Positions 60,610 through 64,000 of a stretch of DNA of 64,000 bases are shown one piece after another. The notes beneath the pieces are model-generated. The model ran no database searches, was not told where the DNA came from, and was given only the letters and a program-made list of their open reading frames with translations. Position 1 is the first letter of the stretch. The number at the start of each line of letters is the position of its first letter. This stretch comes from Chitinibacter sp. FCG-7 (lineage in GTDB: Bacteria; Pseudomonadota; Gammaproteobacteria; Burkholderiales; Chitinibacteraceae). The DNA lies in NCBI RefSeq assembly GCF_040047665.1, contig NZ_CP157355.1, positions 2,418,001-2,482,000 of the forward strand. The letters are read 5' to 3'. The position numbers and the translations under genes are program-made.

Positions 60610-62004
60610 ATGACTGCTTTAAATCCATCGCAGCTAAATCCGTCATCCAAGTGCGTCGCCATCATCGGTGGCGGTTATGCGGGCATGGCGGCGGCGGTCG
60701 AACTGGCTGCGGCTGGCATACAAGTCACGGTCTTCGAAGCGGGCAAAGTCCTCGGTGGCCGTGCTCGGCGGGTTGAGCGTGCCAGCTTGTCATCGCATAC
60801 TACGGTCAACAAACCTGCGCCGCTCGATAATGGCCAGCATCTGGTGATTGGCGCGTATAGCGAATTGTTGCGGCTGATGAAGCAGTGCGGCGTTGATCTG
60901 GATGCGGCGTTTTTGCGCCAGCCGATGCGGCTCCAAGTTGAGCCAGACTTCTTGCTCGAATGTCCACGTTTGCCTGCGCCGTTGCATTTGGCGGTTGGAT
61001 TGTTTCGTGCCAAAGGCCTGAGCTGGCGCGAACGCTGGGCGCTGATTCGGGCGATTCAAGGCGCAAAATGGCGCGGCTGGCAACTTCGCCACGATATGAC
61101 CGTTGCCGAGTGGTTACAAGCGCAACGCCAACCCGACGGACTCATCAGCCGTTTCTGGGCTCCGCTCACCTTGGCGGCACTCAATACGCCGCTGGAACTG
61201 GCAAGCGCGCAAGTGCTGCTCAATGTTTTGCGCGATAGCCTGGGTGGCCGCCGTGCAGCTTCCGATTTAATGCTGCCTCAACTTGACTTTACCGAGCTAT
61301 TTCCAGCGCCTGCTGCCGAATATTTAAAAAAACTGGGTGGGTATATTCGACTGGGTCAGCGTGTAAAAGCGATTGATGGCAATACGGGTGGCTGGTATTT
61401 GGATGACGATGATCAGCGTTTTGACGCTGTTATCGTTGCGACTGCGCCGCATCAAACGGCCAAACTGTTGGCTGAAGTTGAGCAAACGCGCGTCCTCGCC
61501 CAGCAGCTGGCAGCCTGGCCGTACCAGCCGATTGTGACGGTGTATTTGCAATACGAAGCCGATGTAAAGCTGAGCCAGCCTATGCTGGGGCTTTCCGATT
61601 CCTTTTCGCAATGGGTGTTTGATCGTGGGGTGACGCACGATTGCGCCGGCCTGATCGCCGTCGTGATTTCAGCGCAGGGCCTGCACAGCGGGCTAAGCCA
61701 CGATGAGCTGGCGCTGGCGGTGCAGGCCGAATTGCATCTGCGCTTGGGTTTGCCCGATCTGGTGTTGCAGCAGCAGGTGATTACCGAAAAACGCGCGACG
61801 TTTGCCTGCACGCCCGATTTAGTTCGCCCCGATCATCGCACCGAGATTACGGGTCTGTATCTGGCGGGTGATTACACTGCGGGTCTGGCGTCGATGAAAG
61901 GCGCGTCGCGCGGCGAATATCCGGCGACGCTGGAAGGAGCGGTGCGTAGCGGCGTCAAAGCTGCGCAGGCAGTATTAAAAGATTTTAAGGGTATTGCCCT
62001 GTAG
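60610..62004 (+). CDS. hpnE: Hydroxysqualene dehydroxylase (FAD-dependent)
   Basis: A 464-residue FAD enzyme of the squalene-associated desaturase family. Dinucleotide fold VAIIGGGYAGMAAAVELAAA (about 17-36), then GKVLGGRARRV, and the C-terminal FAD contact GLYLAGDYTAGLASMKGASR. It reduces hydroxysqualene to squalene. I take the ATG at 60610; a TTG at 60598 overlaps hpnD. The hpnC step is not in this window. The stop lies in palindromic repeat H. Confidence 0.87.
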   Translation: MTALNPSQLNPSSKCVAIIGGGYAGMAAAVELAAAGIQVTVFEAGKVLGGRARRVERASLSSHTTVNKPAPLDNGQHLVIGAYSELLRLMKQCGVDLDAAFLRQPMRLQVEPDFLLECPRLPAPLHLAVGLFRAKGLSWRERWALIRAIQGAKWRGWQLRHDMTVAEWLQAQRQPDGLISRFWAPLTLAALNTPLELASAQVLLNVLRDSLGGRRAASDLMLPQLDFTELFPAPAAEYLKKLGGYIRLGQRVKAIDGNTGGWYLDDDDQRFDAVIVATAPHQTAKLLAEVEQTRVLAQQLAAWPYQPIVTVYLQYEADVKLSQPMLGLSDSFSQWVFDRGVTHDCAGLIAVVISAQGLHSGLSHDELALAVQAELHLRLGLPDLVLQQQVITEKRATFACTPDLVRPDHRTEITGLYLAGDYTAGLASMKGASRGEYPATLEGAVRSGVKAAQAVLKDFKGIAL

Positions 62005-62038
62005 CCATTTTATGAATTGGGATAGATGGCAATACCTT
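61987..62038. repeat. GGGTAT palindromic repeat, member H
   Basis: AGGGTATTGCC (61988-61998) faces GGCAATACCTT (62028-62038). Inner GCCAT/ATGGC adds partial pairing. It spans the hpnE stop codon. Confidence 0.6.
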
Positions 62039-62067
62039 GCTATGTATATTTAAACTTGGATCTCATC

Positions 62068-62823
62068 ATGGAAAGCTGGAAAAACTATCAGGCCGAACCC
62101 AAATCAATGCAGGATCGCGTGATTCTGGTGACCGGCGCAGGGCAGGGCATTGGTGCGATGGCAGCGGTGGAGCTGGCCAAACTGGGCGCGACGGTGATTT
62201 TGCTGGGGCGGAATGAAAAGAAACTCAGCCGTACTTACGACGCAATTGAGTCGGTCGGCGGGCCGCAACCGGCTGCCGTGCCGATGGATCTGGCCAAAGC
62301 AGGCGAGACTGAGCTGACGCAGCTAGGCGTGCTGATTCAAAAAGAATTTGGCCGCCTCGACGGCATTTTGCATTGTGCCAACGGCTTTAATCATTTGTCG
62401 CCTTTGAGTATGCAAAAGCTCGACGAATGGGTGGATATGTTCCGCGTCAACGTCGCCGCACCATTTGCGATGACGCGCTCGCTGCTGCCGCTGCTGCAAG
62501 CGTCGCCCGACGCTGCGGTGCTGGTGATCGGCGAGACGCATGCGTTCGAGCCGCGCGCTTACTGGGGCGGCTTTAGCGTTACCAAAGCGGCGCAGCAAAA
62601 CTGGGTACAAATTGCCGCTTCGGAATGGGATAAATTCACTCATTTGCGGATCAACCAGCTGGTTCCCGGCCCGATCCAGTCGCCATTCCGTTTGGCCACG
62701 CATCCGGCTGAATCAAAAGACAGCTTGCCTCAAACCAGCGCCATCATGCCGGCTATTCTTTACTGGCTGGGGCAGGCCAGCCATGGGCAAAGTGGTCAGA
62801 CTTTGTTCTTTAGTGCAAAGTAA
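62068..62823 (+). CDS. YciK-like short-chain dehydrogenase lacking catalytic Ser and Tyr
   Basis: A 251-residue Rossmann protein. The cofactor motif is VTGAGQGIGAMAAVELAKLG, with LLGRNEKKL suggesting NADP preference. NAG appears as CANG. It aligns well with E. coli YciK, but the segment with the active-site Ser reads VIGETHAFEP and the Y-x3-K motif reads F-SVT-K (codon TTT for the Tyr position), so two of the catalytic residues are missing. It may be a binding or structural protein. Start at MESWKNYQAEP (62068); the additional upstream frame runs into repeat H. Confidence 0.87.
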   Translation: MESWKNYQAEPKSMQDRVILVTGAGQGIGAMAAVELAKLGATVILLGRNEKKLSRTYDAIESVGGPQPAAVPMDLAKAGETELTQLGVLIQKEFGRLDGILHCANGFNHLSPLSMQKLDEWVDMFRVNVAAPFAMTRSLLPLLQASPDAAVLVIGETHAFEPRAYWGGFSVTKAAQQNWVQIAASEWDKFTHLRINQLVPGPIQSPFRLATHPAESKDSLPQTSAIMPAILYWLGQASHGQSGQTLFFSAK

Positions 62824-62985
62824 AAAATACCATGCAATTTTTAGCGCAGGACGATGAACTTTCCGCCGCGTTTTCCCTCTGAGCTAGGGTAAGTTTGTGA
62901 TTGATCTCCAAGCTTAGGTACTCTGCCGAAAGGCTGTGGTGCAACGCAAGTGTGTAGTTTGTTTCATCTCTCCCTGTAGTTACTA

Positions 62986-63013
62986 GCCCCGCCTTGAGCG
63001 GGGCGTTTTTTTT
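62986..63013 (+). terminator. Rho-independent terminator after the SDR gene
   Basis: GCCCCGC, CTTGA, GCGGGGC, then G and eight T. It is also the first unit of a degenerate tandem repeat (62988-63110). Confidence 0.9.
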
Positions 63014-63110
63014 AGTTTCCCTGCCTAGGGCGAGGCATTTTTGTGTCTCACGACTTGAGGCTGGCGTTTTTTGTGCCTCCCCGCCTCGAGCGGTGTATTG
63101 CTCATGTTTC
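62988..63110 (+). repeat. Degenerate tandem repeat of terminator-like units
   Basis: Four imperfect units of about 29-32 bp. Each has a GCCTNGAG-like stretch, a G-rich half-stem, a T-run (the fourth weakly) and a TTTC/CTC ending. The T-run is eight T in the first unit, five in the second and six in the third. Only the first keeps a perfect stem. This, plus plain spacer from 62824, is all that lies between the SDR and ccoG. Confidence 0.5.
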
Positions 63111-63126
63111 GGTGTCAGAGCCAATT

Positions 63127-64000
63127 TCAGTGGCCAAAAAACGTCGCCGCTTCATGAATCTGGACTGCGGCATCATCCCGCGCCCGGATGCTGAATTGAA
63201 TCGGGTTTGCGCCAGCCTTGGCGTGGCTGGCTGCGGTGCGTACACGCACGACAAATTCTCTGCTTTGCGTTCCCGCCAATTGCAAAGCTTCATTTCGGTC
63301 AATTTCTGTGTTGATGCCAACTAGCCCCGTGACGGCCAGCATAAATTCGCGCGGGTGTTCGGCGGTATTTTGCAGCCGAACGCGATACACATTTTCCAGC
63401 TCGCCATTGGCCAGCTCGCGCAGCAGCGTATTACGCTCGCGGACAATTTCGGCTTTCAGTGGCTGGTGGTGTTGCAATGAATAGGCACTAACGGCCATCA
63501 CCATCAGCAGCATCACGCTAAACAGCGCTAGCTGCGGGCGGCGAAAATGGGTCCACCAGCGTGCCTGGTGAGCCGGGTTCTCCAGCTGATTGGCCGTGGT
63601 GTAGCGGATCAGTCCGCGCGGATAGCCGACCTGATCCATCACCTGATCGCAGGCATCAATACAGGCGGTACAGCCTATGCACTCGTATTGCAGGCCATCA
63701 CGAATATCAATCCCGACCGGGCACACCTGCACGCACATCGTGCACGAAATGCATTCGCCCAAGCCTTGCAATTGGTAGTCGCTGCCAATGGCGCGTGCAC
63801 CGCGTGGCTCGCCGCGATTACTGTCGTAGCTAATAATCAGCGTGTCTTTATCAAACATCGTGCTTTGAAAGCGCGAGTACGGGCACATATGCTGGCAGAC
63901 TTGCTCACGCAGCCACCCCGCGTTGCCATAGGTGGCAAGGCCATAAAACAAAATCCAGAACGTGTCCCACGGCCCAATGCTCAATGTCGCCAAGCCGCTT
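63127..64000 (-). CDS. ccoG: Cytochrome c oxidase accessory protein CcoG (5' end beyond window)
   Basis: The C-terminal 290 residues or so of a FixG/RdxA/CcoG protein needed for cbb3 oxidase assembly (copper handling). Two 4Fe-4S motifs are seen: CISCTMCVQVCP and CIGCTACIDAC. A membrane helix (LALFSVMLLMVMAVSAYSL) and the C-terminal immunoglobulin-like FixG_C domain follow. The frame continues through position 64000, so the N-terminus with its helices is outside the window. It converges on the SDR gene. Confidence 0.95.
   Translation of the reverse strand, partial: SGLATLSIGPWDTFWILFYGLATYGNAGWLREQVCQHMCPYSRFQSTMFDKDTLIISYDSNRGEPRGARAIGSDYQLQGLGECISCTMCVQVCPVGIDIRDGLQYECIGCTACIDACDQVMDQVGYPRGLIRYTTANQLENPAHQARWWTHFRRPQLALFSVMLLMVMAVSAYSLQHHQPLKAEIVRERNTLLRELANGELENVYRVRLQNTAEHPREFMLAVTGLVGINTEIDRNEALQLAGTQSREFVVRVRTAASHAKAGANPIQFSIRARDDAAVQIHEAATFFGH

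Overview
This is a 64 kb piece of a chromosome from a Gram-negative, flagellated, heterotrophic bacterium. The gene content points to Betaproteobacteria, order Neisseriales, most like the Chitinibacteraceae (Chitinibacter/Deefgea/Iodobacter). That placement is inferred from the protein sequences and gene neighbourhoods, not from a search. Nearly all of the window is ordinary core genome. The one clearly accessory island is at about 31.1-33.8 kb.

Layout. (1) 1-7.3 kb: acetate utilisation (acsA, yjcH-actP), a DUF294 nucleotidyltransferase with a DEDDh exonuclease, and a LysR regulator. acsA and yjcH-actP share a 30-bp upstream element at the same distance from the start codon. (2) 7.3-11.3 kb: rpmB-rpmG, ftsK and a PlsC-like acyltransferase. 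(3) 11.4-28.3 kb: two divergent flagellar units. The minus-strand unit is flhB, flhA, flhF, flhG, then a complete MCE-type lipid ABC transporter (permease, ATPase, MlaD-like protein, lipoprotein), then fliA and a MotA-like stator gene. The plus-strand unit is fliK-L-M-N-O-P-Q-R. (4) 28.3-31.0 kb: ribA, a small membrane protein, a GNAT acetyltransferase and a ZIP metal transporter. A 17-bp palindrome recurs upstream of both ribA and the ZIP gene. (5) 31.1-33.8 kb: two tandem stand-alone Hint-domain genes, each lacking the catalytic first cysteine. The first is split by an IS3-family element. (6) 33.9-39.7 kb: pgeF, rluD, bamD, three tRNAs, a 59-codon small ORF, a DUF898 membrane protein and an M48 protease. 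(7) 39.7-46.1 kb: pyruvate dehydrogenase complex (aceE-aceF-lpdA). (8) 46.2-55.1 kb: hexose catabolism. pgi, hexR, pgl and zwf lie opposite edd-eda, with gapA after eda. Two HexR-type operators sit symmetrically between zwf and edd. (9) 55.4-57.8 kb: two trimeric porins. (10) 57.9-64 kb: aroC, a DUF4136 lipoprotein, squalene synthesis genes hpnD-hpnE, a YciK-like SDR without its catalytic residues, and ccoG (cut by the window end).

How it fits together. Hexoses enter the Entner-Doudoroff route (zwf, pgl, edd, eda, with pgi and gapA alongside) under HexR. Pyruvate goes to acetyl-CoA through the PDH complex, and acetate is recovered by ActP and AcsA.

The best leads are the Cys1-less tandem Hint proteins, a dispersed palindromic repeat family with GGGTAT outer arms at many gene ends, the two shared operator-like elements (acetate genes; ribA and ZIP), and the lipid-transport operon embedded in the flagellar operon.
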